Of a stretch of DNA of 64,000 nt, positions 1-7,879 are shown piece by piece (the first letter of the stretch is position 1; every line of letters starts with the position of its first letter). This DNA comes from Comamonas serinivorans. Lineage in GTDB: Bacteria > Pseudomonadota > Gammaproteobacteria > Burkholderiales > Burkholderiaceae_C. Position numbers and translations under genes: made by a program. Below the pieces are notes generated by a model. That model was not told the origin of the DNA. It saw nothing but the letters and a program-made list of their open reading frames with translations, and ran no database searches. Location: positions 4,154,001 through 4,218,000 of the forward strand of contig NZ_CP021455.1 in the NCBI RefSeq assembly GCF_002158865.1, written 5' to 3'.

Positions 1-140
1 CAGGCCCACGATGGTGTTCGTGGGCTTCAAAGGTGAGGGCCGGATACCGCCCGGTTTGATCCAGCTCGGCCAGGGGATGCGCCTGGCCAGAACGCCGCAC
101 TCGCGCTGGCCACTCAGGCGCCGCGACGCCCAAGGCCCGC

Positions 141-1004
141 TCAGCGCGGGTAGGCCATGACCTCGGCGCGCTGCTCGCCCAGGCCGGCGACGCCCAGCGT
201 CAGCACATCGCCCTTGCGCAGGAAGCGCGGGCTGGGTTTGCCGTCCTCGTGCCGGCCCATGCCGACCCCGGCAGGCGTGCCGGTGGCGATGACATCGCCC
301 GGGTGCAGGCTCATGAACTGGCTGACGTGGCTGACCAACTCGGCGACCGAGAAGATCATGTGGCGCGTGTTGCTGGCCTGCATGCGCACGCCGTTCACCG
401 CCAGCCACAGGTCCAGCTTCTGGGGCTGGGGCACCTCATCGCGCGTGACCAGCCAGGGGCCAATGGGGCCGAAGGTGTCGCAACCCTTGCCCTTGTCCCA
501 GGTGCCGCCGCGCGCCATCTGGAACTGGCGCTCGCTCACGTCGTTGACGATGGTGTAGCCGGCCACGTGCGACAGCGCCTCGCGCTTGCTGACGTGGCGT
601 GCCAGCGTGCCGATGACCACGGCCAGCTCGACCTCCCAATCGGTGTGCGTCGAGCCTTTGGGCAGGACGATGGGGTCGTTCGGCCCCTGGATGCAGCTGG
701 TGGCCTTGAGGAAGACCACGGGCTCCTTGGGCTCGGGCAGGCCGGTTTCGGCCGCGTGGTCGGCGTAGTTCAGGCCGATGCCGATCAGCTTGCCCACACT
801 GGCCACGGGGCAGCCCAGGCGCGGGTTGCCGCCGACCAGCGGCAGGCGCTTGAGCGCACGTTTGGCGAGCTTGGCCAGGCCCTCGCTCGACAGGGTCTCG
901 GCATCGATGTCGGCCACCACGCCCGAGAGGTCACGCAAGCGGCCGTCTTCGTCGAGCACGCCGGGCTTTTCCTGTCCCATGGGGCCAAATCGCACGAGCT
1001 TCAT
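141..1004 (-). CDS. Fumarylacetoacetate hydrolase family protein
   Basis: This 287-aa protein has the fumarylacetoacetase (FAH) fold. Family members cleave or isomerise diketo or oxo-diene acids in aromatic or sugar-acid catabolism, using a divalent metal. The N-terminal third (about residues 1-70) is the short cap typical of bacterial homologues. The core shows GLNYADHAAETG, the metal-ligand region DWEVELAVVIG, NDVSERQFQ, and a C-terminal GDVIATGTPAGVGMG. The start ATG lies after a stretch without an obvious Shine-Dalgarno site. It sits downstream of argB on the same strand, separated by one 46-bp symmetric element, and no pathway partner is adjacent. The exact substrate cannot be read from sequence; 2-hydroxyhepta-2,4-dienedioate isomerase or a 2,4-diketo-3-deoxy-sugar-acid hydrolase are both possible. 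Confidence 0.9.
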   Translation of the reverse strand: MKLVRFGPMGQEKPGVLDEDGRLRDLSGVVADIDAETLSSEGLAKLAKRALKRLPLVGGNPRLGCPVASVGKLIGIGLNYADHAAETGLPEPKEPVVFLKATSCIQGPNDPIVLPKGSTHTDWEVELAVVIGTLARHVSKREALSHVAGYTIVNDVSERQFQMARGGTWDKGKGCDTFGPIGPWLVTRDEVPQPQKLDLWLAVNGVRMQASNTRHMIFSVAELVSHVSQFMSLHPGDVIATGTPAGVGMGRHEDGKPSPRFLRKGDVLTLGVAGLGEQRAEVMAYPR

Positions 1005-1063
1005 GGCTGCAGCATTCCAAATGAGTAAGGCGACGCCGGTTTGCGCCCAGCGTCAAAAACAAA

Positions 1064-1117
1064 AGGAGTATGGCCAATTTCCCGTTCAGCAGACAACGGG
1101 AAATCGCCAATACTCCT
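1064..1117. repeat. 46-bp symmetric element, copy 1
   Basis: The core GTAT…ATAC is 1068–1113, 46 nt. The flanks AGGA and TCCT are complementary. The inner arms ATTTCCCGTT and AACGGGAAAT form a 10-bp inverted repeat around an 8-nt centre. It starts 24 nt beyond the argB stop and 59 nt upstream of the FAH start. Confidence 0.9.
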
Positions 1118-1141
1118 GAAATTAAAAAATGTGGTGACGGC

Positions 1142-2047
1142 TCAGTGCGAACGGATCATGGTGCCGTAGGCCTGATCGGTCAGGATCTCGAGCAGCATGG
1201 AATGCGGCACGCGGCCGTCCACGATGTGCACGGCGTTGACCCCACTCTTGGCGGCGTCGATGGCGCCGGCCAGCTTGGGCAGCATGCCGCCCGAGATCGT
1301 GCCGTCCTCGATCAGCTCGTCGATCTGGCGCGCGGTCAGCTCGGTGATGAGCTGGCCCTGCTTGTCGAGCACGCCCGGGATGTTGGTCAGCATGACCAGC
1401 TTTTCGGCCTTGAGCACCATGGCCAGCTTGCTGGCCACGACGTCGGCGTTGATGTTGTAGCTCTCGTTGTCGGTGCCAAAGCCGATCGGGCTGACCACGG
1501 GGATGAAGGCATCGTCCTGCAGGGCCTTGACAACGCCGGGGTCGATGGCCTCGATCTCGCCCACCTGGCCGACGTCGTATTCCTTGCTCGGGTCCTTGTG
1601 GTCGACCATCTTGAGCTTACGCGCGCGGATCAGGCCGCCGTCGCGTCCCGTCAGGCCCACGGCCTTGCCGCCAGCCTGGTTGATCAGGCCCACGATGTCC
1701 TGCTGCACCTCGCCAGCCAGCACCCATTCGACCACCTCCATGGTCTCGGCGTCGGTCACGCGCATGCCCTGGATGAATTCGCCCTTCTTGCCCAGGCGGC
1801 CCAGGGCGGCTTCGATCTGCGGCCCGCCGCCGTGCACCACCACGGGGTTCATGCCCACCAGCTTGAGCAGCACCACGTCTTCGGCGAAATCGGCCTGCAG
1901 GGCCGGGTCGGTCATGGCATTGCCTCCGTATTTGATGACCAGGGTCTTGCCATGGAACTTGCGGATGTAGGGCAAGGCCTGAGCGAGGATCTCGGCTTTG
2001 TCGCGCGGCGCAATGCGGCTGACATCAACGTCGGTGGTATCGGTCAT
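1142..2047 (-). CDS. argB: Acetylglutamate kinase
   Basis: This enzyme phosphorylates N-acetyl-L-glutamate with ATP, the second step of the acetylated arginine pathway in the cytoplasm. The 301-aa length is normal. Visible motifs are VIKYGGNAM near the N-terminus (phosphate-binding lysine and glycines), VVVHGGGPQI (substrate loop), AVGLTGRDGG, and NINADVVASKLA for the nucleotide domain. It starts at an ATG 81 nt downstream of the WecA-like gene on the same strand. No other arginine genes are next to it, which is common in Burkholderiales. The assignment is secure. Confidence 0.97.
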   Translation of the reverse strand: MTDTTDVDVSRIAPRDKAEILAQALPYIRKFHGKTLVIKYGGNAMTDPALQADFAEDVVLLKLVGMNPVVVHGGGPQIEAALGRLGKKGEFIQGMRVTDAETMEVVEWVLAGEVQQDIVGLINQAGGKAVGLTGRDGGLIRARKLKMVDHKDPSKEYDVGQVGEIEAIDPGVVKALQDDAFIPVVSPIGFGTDNESYNINADVVASKLAMVLKAEKLVMLTNIPGVLDKQGQLITELTARQIDELIEDGTISGGMLPKLAGAIDAAKSGVNAVHIVDGRVPHSMLLEILTDQAYGTMIRSH

Positions 2048-2128
2048 GGTGATCGTGTGAGTGGGAAGGTGCCCGTCAGGCAGGCCGCAATTTTAGTGTC
2101 CGCGCCCGGTGCATCCGGCCGCAGCCCG

Positions 2129-3262
2129 TCATTCGCCATCGCGCTCGCGCCAGCCCAGCGGCAGGCGCACGAAGCGCTGGGCCTTGAAGCGCACCAGCGC
2201 CACATAAGCCGCCACATACGACACGGCGAACAGCGCACAGAACGCGGCCAGCACGATGCTGTAGCGCCAGAACAGGATGGCCGGCACCACGGTCAAGCCG
2301 ATGAACCCCCACAAATAGGGCGCCGTGCGGTTGTTGCGCGACAACAGGCGTTGCGCCTCGTCGCCATCGAGCACCGAACGCACGATGCGCCGGTAGACCA
2401 GCTGGTGCAGGTGCAGGGCATCGGCCATGCCCGGCGAATCGCCCCGCGCCATCTTGCGGTAGATCGAAAACAGCGTCTCCCACACCGGGTAGATGAGCAG
2501 CAGCATGGGGAACCATGGCGAAACGATGGGGTGGCGCTGCACCAGCGTGATGCTGAGGATGGCCACGACCGAGCCCCAGAGGTAGGCGCCCGAATCGCCC
2601 GCGAAGATCAGCCCCCGCGGGTAGTTCCAGACCAGGAAGCCCGCCGTGGCCGCCGCCAGCGCGATGGCGATGGCCGCCAGTTGCCGGTCACCGACCTGCA
2701 GGGCCACGTGCGCCAGTGCCAGGCACACCACCACCGCCATCACCCCCGCGAGGCCGTTGTAACCGTCGATGATGTTGAAGGCGTGCGGCAAGCCGGCCAC
2801 GGCCAGCACCGCCAGCCCCATGCCCAGCCAGGGCCAGGCGCGCCAGCAGTCGTCCAGCGCGGCAAAGCCCAGCCGCGTGACCGACAGCTGCAGCAAGGCC
2901 ACGGCCAGGCACCCGGTGCCCAGGCTGAGCAGCAGCCGCCACCGCGGCCCGACGCGCTGGGTGATGTCGTCCAGCAGGCCGCCCATGAACGCGGGCGCCA
3001 GCACCAACAGCCAGACGGGCAGCCGCAGTTGGTCGAAAGCGATGTTGCCGGCCTGATGCAGACGCTGCAGCACGGGGATGGCCGCCAGCCCGACGGCCCA
3101 GCCGATGAGCACCCCCAGACCGCCCAGGCGCGAGACCTGGCCGGCGTGGAAGCGCTGCGGAGCCTCCAGCGAATACGGTCTGGAGAGCTTGCGGAACGCA
3201 CGCCTCACCCACAACGTGCCCATCAGGGACACCATGAAGGCCACCCAGGCCAGCGCAATCAT
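2129..3262 (-). CDS. MraY/WecA-family glycosyl-1-phosphate transferase
   Basis: This 377-aa polytopic membrane enzyme should transfer a sugar-1-phosphate from a UDP-sugar to undecaprenyl phosphate, the first committed step of O-antigen or related glycan assembly. It carries the family signatures GGLLDD (paired aspartates), FNIIDGYNGLAG, FAGDSGAYLWG and the cytoplasmic HLHQLVYRR (histidine loop), with about 10-11 hydrophobic segments. Its position at the edge of a polysaccharide block, away from the mur/dcw genes, argues for a WecA-type initiating transferase rather than MraY. The gene starts opposite the large glycosyltransferase gene, with 325 nt of shared upstream sequence. The sugar is probably GlcNAc or another HexNAc; this is inference. 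Confidence 0.88.
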   Translation of the reverse strand: MIALAWVAFMVSLMGTLWVRRAFRKLSRPYSLEAPQRFHAGQVSRLGGLGVLIGWAVGLAAIPVLQRLHQAGNIAFDQLRLPVWLLVLAPAFMGGLLDDITQRVGPRWRLLLSLGTGCLAVALLQLSVTRLGFAALDDCWRAWPWLGMGLAVLAVAGLPHAFNIIDGYNGLAGVMAVVVCLALAHVALQVGDRQLAAIAIALAAATAGFLVWNYPRGLIFAGDSGAYLWGSVVAILSITLVQRHPIVSPWFPMLLLIYPVWETLFSIYRKMARGDSPGMADALHLHQLVYRRIVRSVLDGDEAQRLLSRNNRTAPYLWGFIGLTVVPAILFWRYSIVLAAFCALFAVSYVAAYVALVRFKAQRFVRLPLGWRERDGE

Positions 3263-3587
3263 CGGCGTTCACTCTCCAGATCTGATGCTGGCCCTGGCGA
3301 GGCCAACGACACCACGGCGCCCAGGCGCAGCGACCGGCCATCCTCTGGCTCAACCGCCCACGCCGCCGCCGGCACTTCGCCCGGCACAGGGCCGGGCGGC
3401 AGCCCATGGGCAAGCCAATCGGGCTCGCCGAAAAAACCGCGCATGGTAGCATTTCGGGCTTTTGTCCATGGGTTGCCCTGGCAGGCCCGGCACGCTCACC
3501 GCCCTGAACACCGCCCGCCAGCGACCACCCGCATGGCCCGCAACCGGCACCCCTTTTTCTGGTTGCCCTGGATTCGATGGATGCCCC
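3263..3587. promoter_or_regulatory. Divergent intergenic region
   Basis: This stretch separates the starts of the WecA-like gene (-) and the large glycosyltransferase gene (+), so it must contain both promoters. I see no 46-bp element, no full JUMPstart/ops sequence and no convincing consensus -35/-10 pair. A weak TAGCAT at about 3448 is the best -10 candidate for the plus strand. Short open frames here have no recognisable content. Confidence 0.4.
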
Positions 3588-6500
3588 ATGACCACCCGTC
3601 ACCCGTCCCTGCATGTCTATGAGCGGACGATTGATCTGAGCGAACGCACCTCGCTGTCCGTCATCGCCAGCCAGATCCCGCCCCACGCCCGCATCCTCGA
3701 CCTGGGCTGCGGCAGCGGCGCCATCGGACAGTACCTCTCGCGCCAGGGCGCTGCGGTCACCATCGACGGCCTGACCATCAGCGACGACGAAGCCCGGCTC
3801 GCCCGCGCCGTCTACCGCCGCGTGGAGGTCGCCAACCTCGACGACTGCGACTTGGTCGCGCTGTTCGGTCAGGGTCAGTACGACGTCATCGTCTGCGCCG
3901 ATGTGCTGGAGCACGTGCGCGGCAGCGAACGCGTGCTGGCCCAATGCCGCCAGCTGCTGGCGCCGGGCGGCAAGGCCCTGCTCTCCATCCCCAACGCCGG
4001 CTATGCCGGCCTGATCGCCGAGCTGATGGCGGGCGAATTCCGCTACCGCGCCGAAGGCCTGCTCGACGAAACGCACGTGCGCTTCTTCACGCGGCAGACC
4101 CTGCTGCGCTTCCTGCAGGCCGGGGGCTGGGCCGTGGACCGGTTCGAGGTCATCGAACGCGCCCTGCCCGAGTCGGAGTTCCAGGTCGCCTTCGATGCCA
4201 TGCCGCCGGCTGTGGCCCGATACCTGCTGGCCCTGCCCGATGCGCAGACCTACCAATTCATCGTCAGCACCCACCCGGACGCGGCCCGCACCGCGGCCGA
4301 GCCCATGGGCGGTGCGCAGTCCACCGCGCTGACCGAGGACACGCACTTTCCCGCGCAGCCGCTGTTCTCGGCAGAGCTGTTCACGGCGCTGAATGGCAAC
4401 TTTCAGCAAGAGGGCAAGCTGCGTGCCCGCGGCGTGATCGGGCAAAGCCCGCAAACCCTGCACTTCGCGCTGCCGGACCAGCCCTTCGACAGCGTCAAGT
4501 TCGACCCCGCCGACCGCCCGGGCTTCTTTCGTTTCTTTGCCGCCCGCCTCGTCGACGCGCACGGCACGCTGCTGTGGCAGTGGCAAGCCAGCGAAGCCCC
4601 CCGCTGGCTGACGCAGGCGCCCAGCGCCGGCATCGTCTTCCCGCCGGCCTGGGACATGGCCCCGGCACTGGTCGGCCTGCTGCACGGCGATGACCCCTGG
4701 GTTCGGCTGCCCATTCCGCCCCAGGCCCTGCTCGCCGCGCAGGGCGGCTCGCTCGACATCGACGTGGGCTGGCCCATGTCGGCCGACTACCAGGCCCTGG
4801 CCGGGGTCGCGCAGGACCTGCAACTCGCCATCGACCGGCTGCATGAGGCCAAGGCCGACGGCGAGCAGACGCGGGACGCACGCATTCATGCCCTGAGTGC
4901 ACAGCTGCGCGCCCTGCAGGTCGAACGCAACCACCTGGCCCTGCAGGCCGAGCAGAACGACGCCTTGCGGCAGCAGAAGCAGGACCTGCTGAGCCAGTGC
5001 AACGTGCTGAGCCGCGAACGTGACCAAGCGGTCGCCCACGTGCACACCATTGAAAATTCCACCGTGTTCCGCGCCACGCGTCCCATCGTGCACGCCAAGA
5101 TGCGCCTGGACCGGCTGCTGGGGCGCAGCCCGGCCGGGAAAGACCCCGAAACCACCATGTCCGCCCCCGAATCCCACCCCGTGACCCCACCCAGCTTCCC
5201 GGTGGACGTCATCGTGCCCGTCTACAAAGGCCTGGCCGACACCCAGCTGTGTGTGAACTCGGTGCTGCACAGCACCTGCCAGACCCCCTGGCGCCTGCTC
5301 ATCATCAACGATGCGAGCCCGGAGCCCGAGGTCACCGCGTGGCTGCGCGAGGTGGCCCAGACCGACGCCCGCATCACGCTGCTGGAAAACGGCGACAACC
5401 TGGGCTTTGTGGGCACCGTCAACCGGGGCATGGCCGCGTCGGGCGAGCACGACGTGCTGCTGCTGAACTCGGACGCGGAAGTCGCCGGCGACTGGCTGGA
5501 CCGCATCCGCGCCAGCGCCTACAGCGACCGCCAGGTGGCCTCAGTGACGCCGTTCTCCAACAACGCCACCATTTGCAGCTACCCGCGTTTCTGCCAGGAC
5601 AACGACCTGGCCTCCGGCTGGACCACCGCCGAGCTCGACCAGCTGATGGCCGCCACCAACCCCGGCCAGGCCGTGGACGTGCCCACGGGTGTCGGCTTTT
5701 GCATGTACATCCGCCGCGATGCGCTGAACGCGCTCGGCCTGTTCGACGTCGAGCACTTCGGCAAAGGCTATGGCGAAGAGAACGACTTCTGCATCCGCGC
5801 CCAGAACGCCGGCTGGCGCAACCTGCACCTGCTGGACACCTTTGTGCACCACTCGGGCGGCGTGAGCTTCGGCGACGCCAAAAGCCCGCGCGAGCGCGCC
5901 GCCATGGAGACCCTGCGGCGCCTGCACCCCCAGTACGAAGGCGACGTGATCCGGTTCCTGAAGCGCGACCCGGCCCAACTGGCCCGCCTCGCGGCCGACG
6001 TGCGCCGCGTGCTGCGCGAGCCCCGCCCCGTCATCCTGGCGGTGCTGCACGACCGGGCCGGCGGCACCGAGCGTCACGTCGATGAGCTCGCGGCCCGCCT
6101 GGCCTCGCAGGCGCTGTTCCTGGTGTTGCGCCCCGCCAAGGGCCAGCGCCTGAGCCTGCGCCTGGCGGGCTCGGACGAGGCCTTCGAGCTGCTGTTCCAA
6201 CTGCCCGACGAGTGCGACGCGCTGGTGGGCGTGCTGCGGGCCTTTGGCGTCAGCCACATCCACTTCCACCACCTGCTGGGCCATGGCCCCGAGGTGATGG
6301 GCCTGCCGCGCCGGCTCGGGGCGTCGTACGACTTCACCGCGCACGACTACCACGTGCTCACGCCTCAGATCACGCTGACCGATGCCACCAGCCGCTACAC
6401 CGGCGAGGACGGCTCCGGCAACGCCACGTTGGCCCGGGACGAGCCGCTGCTGCCCGCGGGCGACTCCATCCACGCCTGGCGCAAACGCCACGTCGACTTC

Positions 6501-7406
6501 TTCATGGCGGCGCGCTACGTGCTGGCCCCCAGCCGCGACGTGCTCTCGCGCCTGAGCAAGCTGGCACCGGCCGCCCCCTTCCGCCATGTGCCGCACACCG
6601 ACCTGGCCGGCCTGACGCTGCCCGCACCCCAGCCGGCCGCGCGGGGTGCCGACCGCCCCTTGCGCATCGTCGTCATCGGCGCCCTCAGCGCCATCAAGGG
6701 CGCCGACCTGCTCGAGGACGTGGCGACGGCCGCGCGCAAGCAGCAGCGGCCGCTGGAGTTCCACCTGATCGGCTATGGCTACCGCAAGCTGCGCACCCTG
6801 CCCAAGGCCAACCTCACCGTGCACGGCGCGTACGAGGAAGAGGAGCTGCCCGAGCTGCTGACGTCCATCGCGCCCGACCTGGTCTGGTTTCCCGCGCTGT
6901 GGCCTGAAACCTATTCCTACACCCTCAGCGCCTGCCTGCAGGGCGGCTGGCCCGTGGTCGTGCCCGACATCGGCGCTTTCGGCGAGCGCGTGGCGGGACG
7001 GGCCTGGAGCTGGATCCAACCCTGGAACACCGACGTGGGCGAGTGGCTGGCGTTCTTCGACCGCGTGCGGGGCGAGCACTTTGCCACCGGCACCCCGCCC
7101 GCCTTGCCCACGCACCACGAAGACCCGGCGACCGTGGCCGCGCTGCAGCACGTGCCGGCCCAACCGGCCACCTGGTACAGCGACGCCTACCTGCAGCACC
7201 TGCCCGTGGCCAGCCACGCCGGACCCGATCGCGCCATGCTGGCCGCGCACCTGCCCAGCCGTTACACGCACGACCTGGGGACGGAAACCCGCAGCGGCGC
7301 CCTGTCGGCCCTGGTCTGGCTGCGCTCGCTGCCCGTGCTGTCCAGCGTCGCCCGTGCCATCCCGCAAAGCATGCAGACCCGCGTCAAGAGCTGGCTGGTG
7401 CGCTGA
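3588..7406 (+). CDS. Multidomain methyltransferase – GT2 – GT4 glycosyltransferase
   Basis: This 1272-aa cytoplasmic protein appears to fuse three enzymes. Residues about 1-240 are a class I SAM methyltransferase with ILDLGCGSGAIG and a VCADVLEH acidic loop. Residues about 240-400 are a domain I do not recognise. Residues about 405-490 are a charged, Gln/Leu-rich probable coiled coil. Residues about 537-800 are a GT2 (GT-A) transferase with VDVIVPVYKG, NDASPEPE, LLLNSDAEV (DxD-like NSD) and GYGEENDFCIR. Residues about 813-1230 are a GT4/GT-B transferase with RIVVIGALSAIKGADLL and a late PETYSYTLSACLQGG acidic donor loop. The ATG follows a nearby out-of-frame ATG and was chosen because the methyltransferase domain begins within 30 residues. 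It stands alone on the plus strand. A role in extending and modifying an O-antigen or surface glycan is inferred; sugars are unknown. Confidence 0.88.
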   Translation: MTTRHPSLHVYERTIDLSERTSLSVIASQIPPHARILDLGCGSGAIGQYLSRQGAAVTIDGLTISDDEARLARAVYRRVEVANLDDCDLVALFGQGQYDVIVCADVLEHVRGSERVLAQCRQLLAPGGKALLSIPNAGYAGLIAELMAGEFRYRAEGLLDETHVRFFTRQTLLRFLQAGGWAVDRFEVIERALPESEFQVAFDAMPPAVARYLLALPDAQTYQFIVSTHPDAARTAAEPMGGAQSTALTEDTHFPAQPLFSAELFTALNGNFQQEGKLRARGVIGQSPQTLHFALPDQPFDSVKFDPADRPGFFRFFAARLVDAHGTLLWQWQASEAPRWLTQAPSAGIVFPPAWDMAPALVGLLHGDDPWVRLPIPPQALLAAQGGSLDIDVGWPMSADYQALAGVAQDLQLAIDRLHEAKADGEQTRDARIHALSAQLRALQVERNHLALQAEQNDALRQQKQDLLSQCNVLSRERDQAVAHVHTIENSTVFRATRPIVHAKMRLDRLLGRSPAGKDPETTMSAPESHPVTPPSFPVDVIVPVYKGLADTQLCVNSVLHSTCQTPWRLLIINDASPEPEVTAWLREVAQTDARITLLENGDNLGFVGTVNRGMAASGEHDVLLLNSDAEVAGDWLDRIRASAYSDRQVASVTPFSNNATICSYPRFCQDNDLASGWTTAELDQLMAATNPGQAVDVPTGVGFCMYIRRDALNALGLFDVEHFGKGYGEENDFCIRAQNAGWRNLHLLDTFVHHSGGVSFGDAKSPRERAAMETLRRLHPQYEGDVIRFLKRDPAQLARLAADVRRVLREPRPVILAVLHDRAGGTERHVDELAARLASQALFLVLRPAKGQRLSLRLAGSDEAFELLFQLPDECDALVGVLRAFGVSHIHFHHLLGHGPEVMGLPRRLGASYDFTAHDYHVLTPQITLTDATSRYTGEDGSGNATLARDEPLLPAGDSIHAWRKRHVDFFMAARYVLAPSRDVLSRLSKLAPAAPFRHVPHTDLAGLTLPAPQPAARGADRPLRIVVIGALSAIKGADLLEDVATAARKQQRPLEFHLIGYGYRKLRTLPKANLTVHGAYEEEELPELLTSIAPDLVWFPALWPETYSYTLSACLQGGWPVVVPDIGAFGERVAGRAWSWIQPWNTDVGEWLAFFDRVRGEHFATGTPPALPTHHEDPATVAALQHVPAQPATWYSDAYLQHLPVASHAGPDRAMLAAHLPSRYTHDLGTETRSGALSALVWLRSLPVLSSVARAIPQSMQTRVKSWLVR

Positions 7407-7608
7407 TGCACCCAGGGTAGACGCGCAGCAGCGCCCGCCGCCAACCGCTTCCGTCACCGCCCCGGGTTGGCTGCTCCTCGGTGGGCCCACCCACTTGAGG
7501 GCGCACACGCACCCGCAGCGCGCCAGATCGGCGGTGACGCAGGTCTGGCCCTGGCCCGAAGCACAGGCGGCGATGAGCCGGTCGCGCCATCGGACATGCA
7601 GAGCAACT

Positions 7609-7661
7609 GGGAGTATCGGGCGTTTCCGATGAACAACTCATCGGAAACGCCCGATACTGGC
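7609..7661. repeat. 46-bp symmetric element, copy 2 (perfect hairpin, 45-nt core)
   Basis: The core is 7613–7657, the only copy one base short. It is a perfect 21-bp inverted repeat (7612–7632 with 7638–7658) around the loop ACAAC. The centre is GATGA/TCATC rather than CGTT/AACG. Confidence 0.9.
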
Positions 7662-7784
7662 ATGAATGCATCCCGGCCGGGCGCACGCGGTGAACGCTGA
7701 AGCCTGCACATGGGCAGGCTCAGCCGATTGCTGCCTGGCCCGAGGTCGGGGTTGGGGCGTCGATGCAGCCTTGAACCTTTGACA

Positions 7785-7838
7785 TGGCGTATCAAGCTGC
7801 GCCGATGATTTTTTCATCGGCCATGACTGCATACGGGG
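7785..7838. repeat. 46-bp symmetric element, copy 3
   Basis: The core is 7789–7834, 46 nt. The central arms CCGATGA and TCATCGG (7802–7808 and 7814–7820) flank a T run. It shares the GATGA/TCATC centre with copy 2, 128 nt away, and the outer CGTAT/ATACG arms are retained. Confidence 0.75.
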
Positions 7839-7879
7839 TCAAACACACCCGAACCATCACACAGCGATTCGGCCCAGGC

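Larger units (their letters stand above)
7407..7879. other. Convergent intergenic region with two 46-bp elements
   Basis: The plus-strand glycosyltransferase gene and the minus-strand DUF11 gene converge here. The only structured content I find is two symmetric elements at 7609–7661 and 7785–7838. No coding sequence is convincing and no classical U-tract terminator is visible, so the perfect hairpin at 7612–7658 may serve as the transcript end for one or both genes. Confidence 0.5.

Noticed and set aside
4..23. Short hairpin CCCACGA/TCGTGGG at the window start
   Set aside because: No U run and no visible upstream gene; too little context to call a terminator.
3263..3587. JUMPstart/ops element before the polysaccharide genes
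   Set aside because: Only a partial GGTAGC string is present; the GGCGGTAGCGT core is absent.
2688..5450. Very long minus-strand open frame (920 codons) across the WecA-like and large glycosyltransferase genes
   Set aside because: It spans a divergent promoter region and is antisense to clear enzymes; composition is Arg/Gly/Ala-rich shadow.
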